Of a stretch of 64,000 nucleotides of DNA, positions 21,730-33,500 are shown piece by piece. A model generated the notes under the pieces. It was not told where the DNA came from. It did no database searches and worked only from the letters and a program-made list of their open reading frames with translations. The stretch comes from Lolium rigidum (lineage: Eukaryota; Streptophyta; Magnoliopsida; Poales; Poaceae): NCBI RefSeq assembly GCF_022539505.1, contig NC_061508.1, positions 64,675,754-64,739,753 of the forward strand. The letters run 5' to 3'. Position 1 is the first letter of the stretch. Every line of letters begins with the position of its first letter. The position numbers and the translations under genes are program-made.

Positions 21730-22733
21730 CAAACTAACTCAAAACGACTACAACTCGTTTTAGCTAGGTAATGTGTAATTATGCCTACCTAGGTTTTCAT
21801 TCAAGCTCATCCGCCATGAAGCGATTCCTTAACTATTTTCTCTATGTTTTAACTCAACCATGTCAATATCATGAAGCGTTGGATACGTACACGTACCTAG
21901 ATCAGACACGTACAATATCACATGCTCACCCAGGAAATCAAACAAGCAGTACTCAACGCTGCTACATGCATGAACGCCGAAGTCGCCAGCTCAAGAAGCG
22001 TCGCGCGAGAAAAGTTGCAAGCGGTGTCACCATAAGGCACGACACTGATGGATGAAGGGTGACCGACATGAGGAATCACCCCGCCGACACGCGGGCTTAG
22101 CCCTGACACAATGGTAGAGTTTCAGCCAGGTATGCCTGGACAGCTGCCCGAGTTTTCACTAGAATTCCTAGATGATGTGGCGATTATTAATGTGGATTAT
22201 GTGGCTCAGCTCGAAGCCTTGTACTCTGTTGGGGCTATGTGGCTTGGCTGGCACCGCCACTGGCCCGGCGACCTAGCTATGGGGAGGGTTTAAAAGAGGA
22301 CTTGTAGGGAAATGTGACCTAGTTTTTTTGTTTGGAAAGTTTAACATCCTAATTACAGAACAAATATTATTGCCTTCCTTCATGTCATTTTTTTTTTGGT
22401 GTGCATGCTAATTCCAGCGAGAAGAGAAGAGGTTGACCAAATAATATTCTAGGACTAAACTCACGTACGCACACGGCCAGGATACGCAATAAAGATGGAA
22501 ACAAACATGTGGCGGGAAACGCGCGCCCAAAATTCAAAAAGAACATGCGACGCCGAATTCAGCCCAGTGCAGATGTGGCCTGTCAGGTACTCAGTTACCA
22601 TTAGAAAAGAAAAACCCCAAAAAAAAATGGTACCATTAAAAAAAGATGTTGCCCATCAGGAGGTGATCTATCCATTTCTAAAAAAAAAGAGGTGTCCCTT
22701 CTCTCCATCTCGATTCCCCTCTCGCGTGCGACT
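21730..22733. other. Intergenic, nothing recognised
   Basis: Short frames only. A stretch near 22,111-22,290 on the plus strand is open for 60 codons (MVEFQPGMPGQLPEF...), but no family is recognised. A-rich runs lie at 22,598-22,692. Confidence 0.4.
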
Positions 22734-23945
22734 AAAATGCACGGCGCGTACATAAACTCGGCAGCTTTGCCCTCCTTCATCACCGTACTCAGGAATACGC
22801 ATACTACGGTAACTAAAGACGATTACAAAGCCCATCTATGGTCACTGGTGCCGCGTAGAGCATCGTATTTGCTCACGTGGCAAGTTGTGGACCCCAGATG
22901 TTAGGTCTCAACTCGGTTCAACCACGCAACATTTGTAAAAAAAACCATACCAACTAGTATTTCTCACTGCAGGCCCCCCTCAATTCCCATCACCAAAAAA
23001 ATTTGGAATTAGTTTCCTGTTGATTGAGCTTCACTGCCTAGGGCCGCGCCTCCGCCTGCTACCGAGCTCCACCACCGTTGACTACACGTGTTCCAGTATG
23101 CCTTCTCCATCGCAGTCGTCTCCTCCATCGCCTACATGTAGCGTTTCCCTCGGATTGCACCTGGACGTGTGGTCGTTCGTCATGTGTGTGGTCGTCGTCA
23201 ACCCGCCGGACCTGGACCTTGGCCAGCGCGCCGTGGAGCTAAGGCACTGGTAGTGCCCGCGCAGCTCGTGCCTGCAAGTGTGCGCGCCTGGCAAGCCTCC
23301 CGGCCACGGAGTTCGTCCTCCACGTCGCCGGAGACGCGCCACCGGATGTGCCCCCGACTGGATTCGCGGCAGATTCCCATCCCCATACTGTGCATGACCA
23401 GCGCATGTCGGCCGCCACGTCGGGAGACTAAGCCCGCGTGGCTGGGACTACCTTCCCCTCGCTCCACACCTCCGTTCTCTGTTGCGGCCGGTGTACGGGG
23501 TTGCCTGGCCCAGAAGATCGAACTCGCCCGTCGGCAACCGGAGCAGGGCAGCCGGATTTGTCTAAGGCTCCTGGAGGGTGGCGCCATAGGACGGTGATGG
23601 AGTTTAGGGTTGTGTCTGAGCTTCGGGAAGGAGGCGCCAATCTTACAACGGATGTGGAGCATGAGCGGATGGAAATCTCACCGGCGACACTGGGAGGAGG
23701 ATACCAAATCTCTATCATTTTTCAATTTAATTCTTGTATTTTATTATTACTAAGAAATAGTCTCTCTCATAGACAGTCATATGGGGTCAAATTTAGTCCC
23801 CGTAAACAAAATACAATGTTATACCCCTCTCCAGTGACCATTATGAGCTGTGAGCCGACTTCAGTTACCGTAGAATGTGTATTCCTATGTACGGTGATGG
23901 AGGCGGGTAAGAGTGTCATGTTTGGTGATACGCGATGTATTTTAC
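22734..23945. repeat. Inverted repeat with ~150-bp arms around a 0.9-kb GC-rich core
   Basis: The left arm (about 22,734-22,890) is similar to the reverse complement of the right arm (about 23,785-23,945). Shared blocks include CATCACCGTAC, TACGGTAACT, ATGGTCACTGG and GACCCCA, at roughly 70% identity by eye. The core (about 23,000-23,700) is GC-rich with open frames but no recognised domain. This could be a decayed transposon or an inverted promoter duplication. Confidence 0.55.
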
Positions 23946-24159
23946 TCCTCGCGTGCAGCCACGCCGCCCGCAACCAATCCCCGTTGCTCGATGCCCATCC
24001 AGCCCCACTGTTCGCCAGCGCAGCTGCTTCCATCTCACGCTTCCAATCAACGCCACATGCAAACGACGACGACGACCCTGCCCCCCCCCCCCCGACTCCT
24101 TGGCCTTCTCCCGGTCCTCTGCCTCCCTTGCCGACCTCCCACGCTGTGCAACCCTCGTA

Positions 24160-25493
24160 CTGATGCTCTCGTTCGACGGAGTTCCGTTCCGGCGAGACCC
24201 CGGACATCCCAGCCGGCGGCCATCCAGTCGGAGGTTTAGGTAAGTTCTCAACTTTCTCTTCTTTTTCCTCAATGTGGTCTGATATCTAGGCCCCTAGCTT
24301 TCCAAATTCTGTTGATAAGAGTGATATCTAGGCCTGGCTAGTATTCTCGGTAAGCCAACGGTCTTTATTAGACTCATTTTGGTTTTGTATGGTTGTTAAT
24401 GATACGTACTGTTTAATTTTGATGGCTTTGGAACTAGTCTTGTGGTCAATATATGGAGGTCTTTGACGGGAAATGCACTTTGGCTCATAGAAGCATTTAC
24501 TCTCATTGTGTGAATTCATATTTCGAAGTGTCAAAAAATTCTAAACTAAATTTTTACATGTACATCTAGATATTTTATGTTGGTACAAAAAAAATAAAAA
24601 CAAGAAAAAAAAATTATGTGGCTCCTGTAAAAAGGACAATTTTTGATGTTGTAACACGATTACATACAACACATTTTTTTGTCTTTTTATACACATCACA
24701 CAAAATGTTATTTTCCCACGAAAACTTGTGTACGAACATAGAATATCCCGATGAACACCAAATAAATTATGACAATTTTTTTTGACATTTTTAAAATTAA
24801 TTTTTAATTATTTTATATAATGGGAGCATTTGCGCCAAAACGCCACCTCTGGTCTTTGACAGCTAACTATGCAACCGGATATGCTTTTGGTTTGAGAAAT
24901 GGATCATTTTGTGCGTGTAGAGCTTTGCTCCATTTTATGTTGTCTCGACCTGGGACCTCTCTAGTTAGCTATATACGCTGATCAAACTAGCTAGTGCTGC
25001 ATCCTGCATGTGCCTAACTATTTGTTCATTTGTATATTTAGTTTGACATGGCCAACGTCTATTTCTACGCTTAGTTTGATTAAAATGACTCGATTCTAGA
25101 AAAATAAGGGTTTCTTCTACTGCCCATGTAGGTTTTTTCTCACGGCTATGTATTATGTCTATTAGTTGGTTGCCCATTGCACTTCATAGCTATTTTCAGA
25201 ACTGGACAATATAATTTGGTGTACATTGCGTCGTAAAAAAATTATGATTTCAGTTGCTTATAATATTCTCTACGATTTCCCCTCATTTGTGCAGTGCCGT
25301 GAGATGGTCTGCAGCTTCTCCGACCTTTGTCTGTGCTGGCCGCAGCCTAATTCCGTGCCTCCGTGGTCGGAGGAGGCGGCGCGCGGTGGTGGCCGGGGGC
25401 CGGTGGCGACTTGCCGTGAGTTTGCTTTTTGACAGAGGAAGTTGCTGCGACTTGGTTCCGTTGTGCGGGTGCCGTTTTTCCCTTGTGGAGTAA
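24160..25493 (+). CDS. Weak two-exon gene model, small unknown protein
   Basis: A GC-rich leader precedes an ATG at 24,160 (MLSFDGVPFRRDPGHPSRRP). The frame reaches a good donor (TTTAG|GTAAGT at 24,239). A matching acceptor (TTTGTGCAG| at about 25,293) continues in phase as SAVRWSAASPTFVCAGRSLI and stops at 25,493. The product would be about 95 residues, rich in Arg, with no domain I recognise. The intron carries a Mutator-like MITE. The in-phase splice supports a transcribed locus, but the protein may be spurious and the transcript non-coding. Confidence 0.25.
24468..24850. mobile_element. Mutator-like MITE
   Basis: The direct repeat GGTCTTTGAC flanks the insertion (24,458-24,467 and 24,851-24,860), consistent with the 9-10 bp duplication of Mutator-like elements. 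The ends are imperfectly inverted: left GGGAAATGCACTTTGGCTCA and right (reverse complement) AGAGGTGGCGTTTTGGCGCA. The 383-bp interior is AT-rich and non-coding. Confidence 0.7.
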
Positions 25494-25499
25494 AATACA

Positions 25500-26810
25500 G
25501 GGGTCTTTTACGGTACAATTTACTAGTCATATGGACAAGTAGTATTTTGGATAACTTACATGGTAAGAAAATCATGACATGGATTTAGGTGGATTTGTTA
25601 CCATCTATGTCACGTCAGAATCTGATAATCCGTTCCTACTTGCCAAGCATGCAAGTGACATGTAGTATTTTTTTGTCCACTAAATTTTAACCGACTCACC
25701 CCTAGCAGGCTAGCACGTGGACCATATTTCGGGTGCAAGGTTATTTTCTGTGTCGAGCATCAGTCAATGATGCACACATAATCTGCCATTACGATTGATA
25801 TTTTTTTTCACGCATGAATTTACTTGTACTAGTAGGCTGCAACTGAAATTTATCATACCTACTTTGAAAATTCGAGGAAATTTCATGTACTCCGTAATTT
25901 AGATTCTATTCGAATGAAAAGTACCAAATCCAAAATGTTTTCCGCAAGTACCAAAATTTCGGCAATTTTGGTGGGTAATTTTTTTTATCTCGATATGGAG
26001 TATTTGTTCTTAATTTTTCCTAAGAACATACCAACCACGGCCCAATCTACTGTAGCGGGAGCACCAAAAATAAGCCGATGCCAATGCCACATCGTTGACA
26101 GGCGGGCCAGCTATGTCATTGGTACGGAGTTGGTCAGCCTAATTTTATATCGGCCAACAGTCGGTCAACTTTTATTAATGCGGCGATGGTTTCCTAGGCG
26201 GTGGTAGGCGAGGCATCTTGTCATCGGTGCGGCTTTCCTATGCTTACTTGTCCCTGGCACCCCACCCTTTGTCGTTGGCGGACGCCCGTAGGCATCCACT
26301 GTTGTGTGCCGCCGACGAACCCTACTACAGCCATGGGCTCACGCTCGTCCTCAAAGAATCATGAAATGACCTGAGAGCGTCGACCTCAGCGAGGATGGCA
26401 TCGGCTCGGGAGGAGGCAGCGAAGGGACAACCACCAGCCCTAGCAACGTCAAGGATGGGGAGGAGGAGAAGTTCGACTACAACTTGTTCTACTACCATCG
26501 CTGCAATGATGGGCTTTAGTTTAGTTTAGGTTTAAATTTTATTAGAATTTAATTTAAGTTTGTAAATTATAATAAAATGTGAATAGAATTTAAGTATTTG
26601 TTTGAATTTTAAAAACTACCAGTGGCTGGATCTCCATAGGCTTGATCATGCCCTACTGCTGGACCATGTATAGATAGGATATTTTAAAAGTTATGTCGAT
26701 GTCCGGATAAATGAAAAATATCATTTAAAATTACAATACAATAACTTGCAAAAAAATAGGGTGGCCTGAACCAAGAACCATCTGGTCTGGAGTCGGCGAC
26801 ACTTAGAGCA
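25500..26810. other. Intergenic, no supported gene
   Basis: AT-rich sequence with one GC-richer block at 26,200-26,510 that keeps a short frame on the plus strand (SEDGIGSGGGSEGTTTSPSN-like, acidic end). It is followed by AT-rich repeats of TTTAAATTT type. No family is recognised. Confidence 0.4.
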
Positions 26811-26836
26811 TCTTCACCGGCGGCCCCGATAGCATT

Positions 26837-27547
26837 TTGGGGGCGGCGGTCAAATTGGGCTCACACCGTCGCGCCCCAAAAAGCGTCGGCGCATTTTCGA
26901 GCCCAATAGAAGCGCCGACAACCCCGTGTCAGCCCCTTCGCAAAGGGCGCGGATCGGGCGCACCGGCGGGAAGCGCCACGGGGGTTTTGTGGGTGGGGCC
27001 GCCTTGGCAGCGACAGGATGTGACGGGTCGCATTAAAAACGACACGTACTGGACGGTCGTCGGCGTCAACCGAGGTGGTTCTGACGTTCTCTACTGGAAG
27101 CGCGTCCCGGTGCCGGTGCAGTTCAAGCTGCCACACGGGTGGCATATCTCCAACGGCGGCTACGTTGTTCCGCCGCCGCTGCCACCTGGACTGGAGATGC
27201 GCGCCCTCATCGCCGAGCGGCGGGCACACATGACGCCGACGGAGCGAAGCCAGACGGCGAACACGCAGAACATCCCGGCGTGGTCGCGCCGCTTCCAAGA
27301 TGAGCGCGACATCGAGCTCGCGCGCTCGGCCGGGCGCTTGAACCGCTTTGGCCGACGGGCCTGGTGGCAAGGACACGATATTGATGCTACGCTGGCGGAG
27401 TACGGCTTAAGGCCGCGCATCCACGGCGTCGACCGACCCAAAATCACCGATTCTATCTATGCAAAAAAAATTATTCTGAAAGCAAGTACATTATTTCACT
27501 ACGTGGAAAAGTTACTGTCATTCTTGTTATTTTCTAAACACAAATGA
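26837..27547 (+). CDS. Transposon-associated ORF of a kind common in cereal MITE-like elements
   Basis: The 236-codon frame contains TYWTVVGVNRGGSDVLYWKR, then a proline-rich HGWHISNGGYVVPPPLPPGL, then EMRALIAERRAHMTPTERSQ and a C-terminal FGRRAWWQGHD segment. I recall this arrangement as recurrent in unannotated cereal repeats that begin with GAGCATCTTCACCGGCGGC, as here at 26,814. No biochemical role is known to me. The last 30 codons are AT-rich and probably not original, so the true C-terminus may be truncated near 27,460. The left element end is preceded by TTA, but no right end was found. The start codon is uncertain because the frame is open upstream of the conserved part. Confidence 0.5.
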   Translation: MGAAVKLGSHRRAPKSVGAFSSPIEAPTTPCQPLRKGRGSGAPAGSATGVLWVGPPWQRQDVTGRIKNDTYWTVVGVNRGGSDVLYWKRVPVPVQFKLPHGWHISNGGYVVPPPLPPGLEMRALIAERRAHMTPTERSQTANTQNIPAWSRRFQDERDIELARSAGRLNRFGRRAWWQGHDIDATLAEYGLRPRIHGVDRPKITDSIYAKKIILKASTLFHYVEKLLSFLLFSKHK

Positions 27548-27947
27548 ACATTTTTTTGTAATTGACCAAGTTCTCGGTTGAGATTTGGGCACTCCATTTA
27601 TACGTTCTCCACTCGGTGATATACGTTTTTTTTCTCTATATGAACTTCAATGAGATCTAAATTCTCTATACATACACAGATTGTTTATAAAGGAATGAAA
27701 TAAAGAAGGTATTAGAAGCTTCCCTAAAAATAAAGTCTATTATAAGAAATGGCAAGCAAAGGAAAGTTTTTCTTTATTAGAGGGGCGCCTGCCAAATTAA
27801 TACTTGGGTGGAAAAATACTACTCCTCAAAACGACTAGTATTGATTAAATTGGACCATTGGATCTGTTGATTGGATGGCTAATATTTTCTTGTCCCTACC
27901 GTAAAAAGCCTCAAAATACATCAGCGGTACGAAAACTTGGAGTACGG
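27548..27947. other. AT-rich spacer
   Basis: No coding sequence or recognisable repeat is seen between the transposon-associated ORF and the MITE. Confidence 0.5.
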
Positions 27948-27950
27948 TGA

Positions 27951-28331
27951 GAGCATCTCCACTGGTGCTCCCTGTGTTATGGTGAGCGCCGGCTGCATGC
28001 ACTTAGCATTTGGGGATCACGTCTCATACCAATTAACCCAATAGAGACGCTGGCACCATGCATGCACATGCAAGTGGGAACAGAAAAAGTGGGAGAAGGA
28101 AAATCTTTAGTGGACTGTGTCACATGCAAGTAGAGCACATGCAACTTTTCAGCAGAAATTGGACGCCGACGCTCCCAATCGGCTCCCTTTGCGAAGGGAT
28201 ACTTTCGGGAGTGCCGGCGCTTTTATGGAGCTCTAAAACATGCCGGCGTTTTTATATAGGGAGTGTCGGTGCGGACGCTTTCTCTCACTAGACTCCCAAT
28301 AGAGCTATTGGGAGCGCCGGTGGAGATGCTC
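27951..28331. mobile_element. Non-autonomous DNA transposon (MITE) with GAGCATCTCCAC ends
   Basis: The left end is GAGCATCTCCACTGGTGCTC and the right end (reverse complement) is GAGCATCTCCACCGGCGCTC, 18 of 20 matching. TGA flanks both sides (27,948-27,950 and 28,332-28,334), a 3-bp duplication compatible with PIF/Harbinger-type MITEs. The element is 381 bp and non-coding. Its ends resemble the start of the element carrying the ORF at 26.8 kb. Confidence 0.75.
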
Positions 28332-28333
28332 TG

Positions 28334-28743
28334 ACCGACCTTAAAAATACGGCATATACGGTCATTAAATACGGCGTAGTGATCATCTAGGTAAGTGAGC
28401 TAAGGTACAGCTCCGTAGCTGCTGACGTGGCGGATGTTGACCGGTCCAAACAGTTTAATATTTTTGCAAAAAGGTCCTTAGAAATTCTAATTTTGTTTAC
28501 AAAGCTAAAGAATCAGTTGTAAGGCCAACATGTCAAGCTCACCAACCCTCATCTCCTTGTTTAGTTTTGGACGTGTATAGTAAAGCTGGTTTAGGGAGGC
28601 GTTTTTGCAAAAAAGAAAAAGCATGAGGAGACTGGTCAACGTAGTGCCAGGTCAGCAAATACAATCCTCTACCGTGAGCTAGTGACCTAGATGAACATTG
28701 TGCCGTATTTAATGACGGTATATACCGTATTCTTAAGGTCGGT
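28334..28743. mobile_element. Fold-back element with ~110-bp terminal inverted repeats
   Basis: The left end ACCGACCTTAAAAATACGGC continues through ATATACGGTCATTAAATACG, CATCTAGGT and GCTGACGTGG. It matches the reverse complement of the right end over about 110 bp. The interior is about 190 bp and non-coding. Long inverted ends suggest a Mutator-like or fold-back family. No clean target duplication was found because the MITE abuts the left end. Confidence 0.75.
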
Positions 28744-28744
28744 G

Positions 28745-29726
28745 AGCATTTTACTCTTCCTTGTGCTTGCAAGTTGAGAACGTGCGTGGTTCGTATTTTA
28801 TGATGTATCTGATGAAGTGTAGTGCCCTTGTTGGCTGGATCTGTGAGCCGATGCATATGTGCACTTTTACTGCAATGTCGTGATGCCTGACTTAAGACAA
28901 AAGGATTCTTTTTTATTTGCGAACTAGAGACAAAAGGATTCTTTGTATTTTGTTACATAGTAATTTGGATAGTGCGCTGCACACACGTACTCCTGAACAG
29001 CCTCCGATCCCGCTCTCCGACGACACACAAGTCCAGCACGAGGATGCCACGCCATCCTCGCTTGACAGATTTTCACGAGGAAAGAATAGGAGCCGAGCTG
29101 AGCACAAGCAGGATGTACTTTGTTATTCATTTCGCTTATAGTATAAATGCCCGTGCGTTGCTACGGGTTATTAAATTTTATTTCTCAATGCACATATATA
29201 ATTCATAACTCATATGAAAATTTAAAACAAATCATGAATATCATAATGTACTATAACATAATAATACCGAATAACATGATAATATTGTTGGACATTTGCG
29301 TGGTTCCAAGTTCTTGTTTCTCTTCCGCGGTAAGTTCCACACTTGTGTTCTTGATCGTCATAATTGTCAACCCAACAACCTCTCATTTTGGATTTATTAT
29401 TGTCTCACAAAACATGGATGCTGCAAATACAGGTACTCCATAAATATCCGGTGACAACCCTTGATTATAGTGTTCTGCGTCGAACATATAAAAGGGGATT
29501 GGCAAATCTTCATTAATGGGCAGGCCGGTGGAGCAGATGCTAACTTTTTTACGCAGCGATGTATCCTCGTAAGAGCTGGAGAGTATTTGTTATAAGGATG
29601 AGAGCAAGAAAAAAATTACCTTTCATACATGATGTTATTTGTTATAAGGATGAGAGCAAGAAAAAATGCCCATGCGATGCCACGGACCATCAAGGTTATT
29701 CTCATCACAAATGTTAATGTAATGTG
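28745..29726. other. Intergenic, no supported gene
   Basis: Mixed sequence. A short near-duplicate (TTATAAGGATGAGAGCAAGA at about 29,590 and 29,643) lies near the right edge. A CCCGTGCGTTGCTACGGG hairpin-like phrase, common in grass repeats, is at about 29,150. Confidence 0.4.
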
Positions 29727-29740
29727 CATGTATTCTCGTC

Positions 29741-30519
29741 CCGGAACCTTATCTTTTCGCCCGCTCTCTCCCGAAGCCTCTCGTTGAGAGTCGACCTCCC
29801 AGCTCCACTGCCGCCCCTTTCTTTCCTGCTCTCCGGCGGCGCTGCCGGCCGGCGAGAGGATGGAATAGGAGGTAGGCATCCTATGTATATAGTAGGAATA
29901 GTTTTAGTTGTTGGTTTTGCATGTATGGCTGCTGGCTTCGTGCCGTCTCGGAGCGTGTCGTCGGTGCTTGCGAGCGGCGCCCGACGATTTGTGGTGTTCT
30001 ACTTCCTGGCCATGGTGGTGAGGTGCTGCGGGTGGTCAGGGAGGTCGGCACCAGCGTCTTCGTCAATAAGCTCGGCCCTCTCTGGCAGCTGGGGCGTGGC
30101 GGTGATCTGTGTCGTGCCATCTTCTTCCAAGCGCCATGGTGGCGATGGGGGAATCGATGGTATGACGCTGCTCGTTCTACTTCTTGGCTGCTCTGGAGCT
30201 GTGATGCTACAGGATTTCGATGAACACTCTCGGCGTCCTAAGATTTGGCGTCCGGCCTTAATGACCATCTGGTGGTCTCCGACGCTGGCGACGATGGCCG
30301 GCGCTTCTTCAACCTCCAAGTGGAGGCCCTTTGTTGAGCTCGCGGCAGCGTTCATCTTCCTCTCGGTTCCATGTGGTCTCATCCCCGACACCGGCGAGGA
30401 TGGTCACGGTTTGATCTCTCAGTTCTCCAGCGGTGGATCCCTGTTGTAAACTGTACCTACTCCGCTGTATTTAATGAAGGCATCTAGGCCCTTCGGGCCT
30501 CTCCAGGTTCAAAAAAAAA
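29741..30519 (+). mobile_element. Retroposed non-autonomous element with poly-A tail
   Basis: The 13-bp direct repeat ATGTATTCTCGTC flanks the insertion (29,728-29,740 and 30,520-30,532), and the copy ends in a 10-base A-run. This is the signature of LINE-driven retroposition. The 3' end has CATCTAGGCCCTTCGGGCCT, a small hairpin just before the tail. The body is GC-rich, and frames of 100-241 codons occur but no reverse transcriptase is seen. It is either a LINE-derived non-autonomous element or a retrocopy of an unrecognised transcript. Confidence 0.8.
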
Positions 30520-30532
30520 ATGTATTCTCGTC

Positions 30533-33500
30533 ACAAATGTTTGTATAATTTGCATAAATATTTCAATAGCAACATCATTTGCCAAGGAAAAACTAAGTCC
30601 TCGCAACAGGGCACAAAAGAATGTAAGTGGCATTAGATATATAGAAAGGCTTCTTTTTATTTTTTTGACTATGGTTAGATGCACGTCTGATGTCTTCATC
30701 ATTTATCTTCTTTGGGTTCCTTTTGTCCTACCCAGTTATGTACTATAGCATATCACAACAGGAGAGATGCGCAATGATTCTGCAAGGGGCAGATACAACA
30801 CGATCGACGGTAGATTTCAAGTATTCAAGTATTAGTACAAGAAATTCTTCAGTTGTAACACTCTAGGTATGCTTGAAACAAATAGGAATATTAGAATGAC
30901 AGTCAACAAATTAGAACCCACAATATATAGCTTAATCTATTTTGAACAAATGGACTGAGTAATATAGATAGTATGTTCCAGCAATGGAATTAACATCACA
31001 ATATATATGCTTGAGTGGGGATCTTGCTGTCCGCATCACACGTTTACAGGAGAGGAATTATACCAGTACAAGAGATCGCCTTCATTGAGTACCTCACGGC
31101 ACACATCACCACTTCCAGGAGGGGATCTAATTCCATTTGTATTGAAACAGAACCAAGAGTTAGTCTACATCAGTTGTTGTAGTTCCATCCTCCTTTTAAA
31201 AACAATCAAAAACTACATGTAGATAAACAAAAAATATCAGCTGGCAAATTGAAAAGAAAAAAATAGACATGCACTAAGGGATTTGTAGAGCGAGGCGTGT
31301 CTTCGAAAACTACAGCTTCATCCCTTTTTAGAAGATCCTTTCTAGTTGCCAAAGATCTGCAGTGTCTAAGATGATCAAGAATTCAAGATAATAGTAACCC
31401 TCCCTCCTAACGGTGATAAAAGTAGTATATTTTTATTTATTGCATTCATAAGATAAGGGCATTCACGATTGATATTTTCGTGTAAACACAAAGACATACA
31501 TGTTGACTACATGTTCCAGACAAAATTGTTATAATTAGCACCCTTTTATTGTCTTGATGTGCTAGCAAACATGTTAGGAACATATTAACCCAATCTCGAA
31601 TAATCTTTGGCCAAGCACACACACAAAAAAAGAACAACCCCTTGAAATATCAAAGCTCCATACAGATCTAATTGAGAAATTACCTGGAGTGCCCAAAAGT
31701 ATCTCACTTGATCCTCATGACCTCAACAGTATCTAGGTCTCTGCACCAGAAGATCATATCAATTGACATTCTACCATCTCCTGCTGACAGGAATTTCTTC
31801 AATCCCGTTCTGACTCCTGAGTGAGCAATCATTTGACAGTCACTTGTGCATTCCCATTCCGCTTAAATAATATATGGAAGGTACCTTGAGAAAGCCACTG
31901 CAATGCACATAAGAAATCAATTAAGCCCCTTCACATGAAACCTCTAATAGTACTTTTGAATACAAGAATCATCAAATTTCTATACCAGGATTACAACTCT
32001 GGAACTTACCAATGCTTCATTGTGTCAGTGTTAGCAATCCAAAATCATTGCAACATCGTGCGATTACACATCATCTCCTTCGGTAGTATACACACCTGCC
32101 ATGTAAGATATATGTAGCTTCTTAGTTCATATGACAAAGCATATTATGCAAACTGGACACTCTCAATTACTCACGTTGCATTACTATCTTCTAAAACTTT
32201 TCATAATAGCAAGAGGTAGAACAACTGATCTTCTATGCTATGTATTACAACCAAACAAACTTGGGCATGTGCCTCTACATTTGGTTTAGTGTTCCATGTT
32301 GAAGAACATGTCCATGGTGCTCTTGACTCTTGCACAACTAAATCTATCACGTTGCAGGAAATTTAGAATTGAAATTGTACAAGGAGTCCTTGATTGCCTG
32401 GGGGTTAGTTGGTTAATAACCACCATTTTCTGCCCCTGTACAATACATAGTTGCAACAGGGTCCAATTTATGAGCCTGTATACATGAAGTATGCCAAGTT
32501 TAAGTTGCAGCAGGGATCCACCTCTCCCCGGTGTGTCCCCTCCACTCCAGAACGACATGGTGATTATCAGGGCATGCTAGTCAAATCGTAGTTGCATTCA
32601 AAAACATAGGGATAAAATGTGAAACAAGATATAGTTCCATGAAATAAAATTGGACGCATAGCCAAATTATGGGGATCTTACCTTAGAAGATGATGCTTTG
32701 GCATCCAGCTTCGTAGACCTGATCCGATGTATCTTCTACTTTGTTTATAGTTCATGCAACAACTGCAAAACAAAATAGGTGCAGTTCAGTTCAATTCCAC
32801 TGGCTCTATGAGAGGTGAGCCACTGAACATGGCGGCAAGGAGGCAGCGGCTAGTGGTCATCTGGTCGAGATGCACGTAGTAGTGTAGCACTGTGGGTAGA
32901 TTCCAGTATTCCATAGCTTCCTCCTCGTCAGCATTGGCCATGCCGCAAAAGTTTGTAACAGTTCTAACTCCTGAATCAGATGCAATTTTGTCGGGTACGC
33001 AATGGAATAGCAAGAGTGAAGCTATTGAAAATTGATGTTCTGTCTATCAGATGCAAATATTATGTTCTTCATCTTGACTGTTTATGTCATCTAAGTAAAG
33101 AAATGTGACATGACTCCATTCATTTTCTGATACACCAAGGGGATCTAAGAGGCATGATCCAAAATTGTATCACTTCTTCATTTTAGCTTTGTCATTCACC
33201 AATCATTAAGGGTTGTTGCTCCAGTTCACAGTTTAGGTACAATTTACCTCAACCTAGAAGGAAAATTATTAAAAACCAAAGATTTTCGAAGAGATACCAC
33301 ATTCCGCTCCCGATTCAGCAATAGAATTCTCTTCTGAAACAGTCAATGACCCCATTACAAGTGAGTTAACAAAAATTTCAGCAACAGTCTATGAGGTAGA
33401 ACAGAAACAAAGCCAATAACTTACCATGTTGTCCAGCCAGGCCTCAAAGATTGACAATGCAGTTTTGCAAATTGTGCTGCAAGGCATCTGGAACAAACAA

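Noticed and set aside
29150..29175. CCCGTGCGTTGCTACGGG hairpin suggesting a Helitron 3' end
   Set aside because: It is not followed by CTRR, and no 5' TC end was found. The phrase is common in grass repeats of other kinds.
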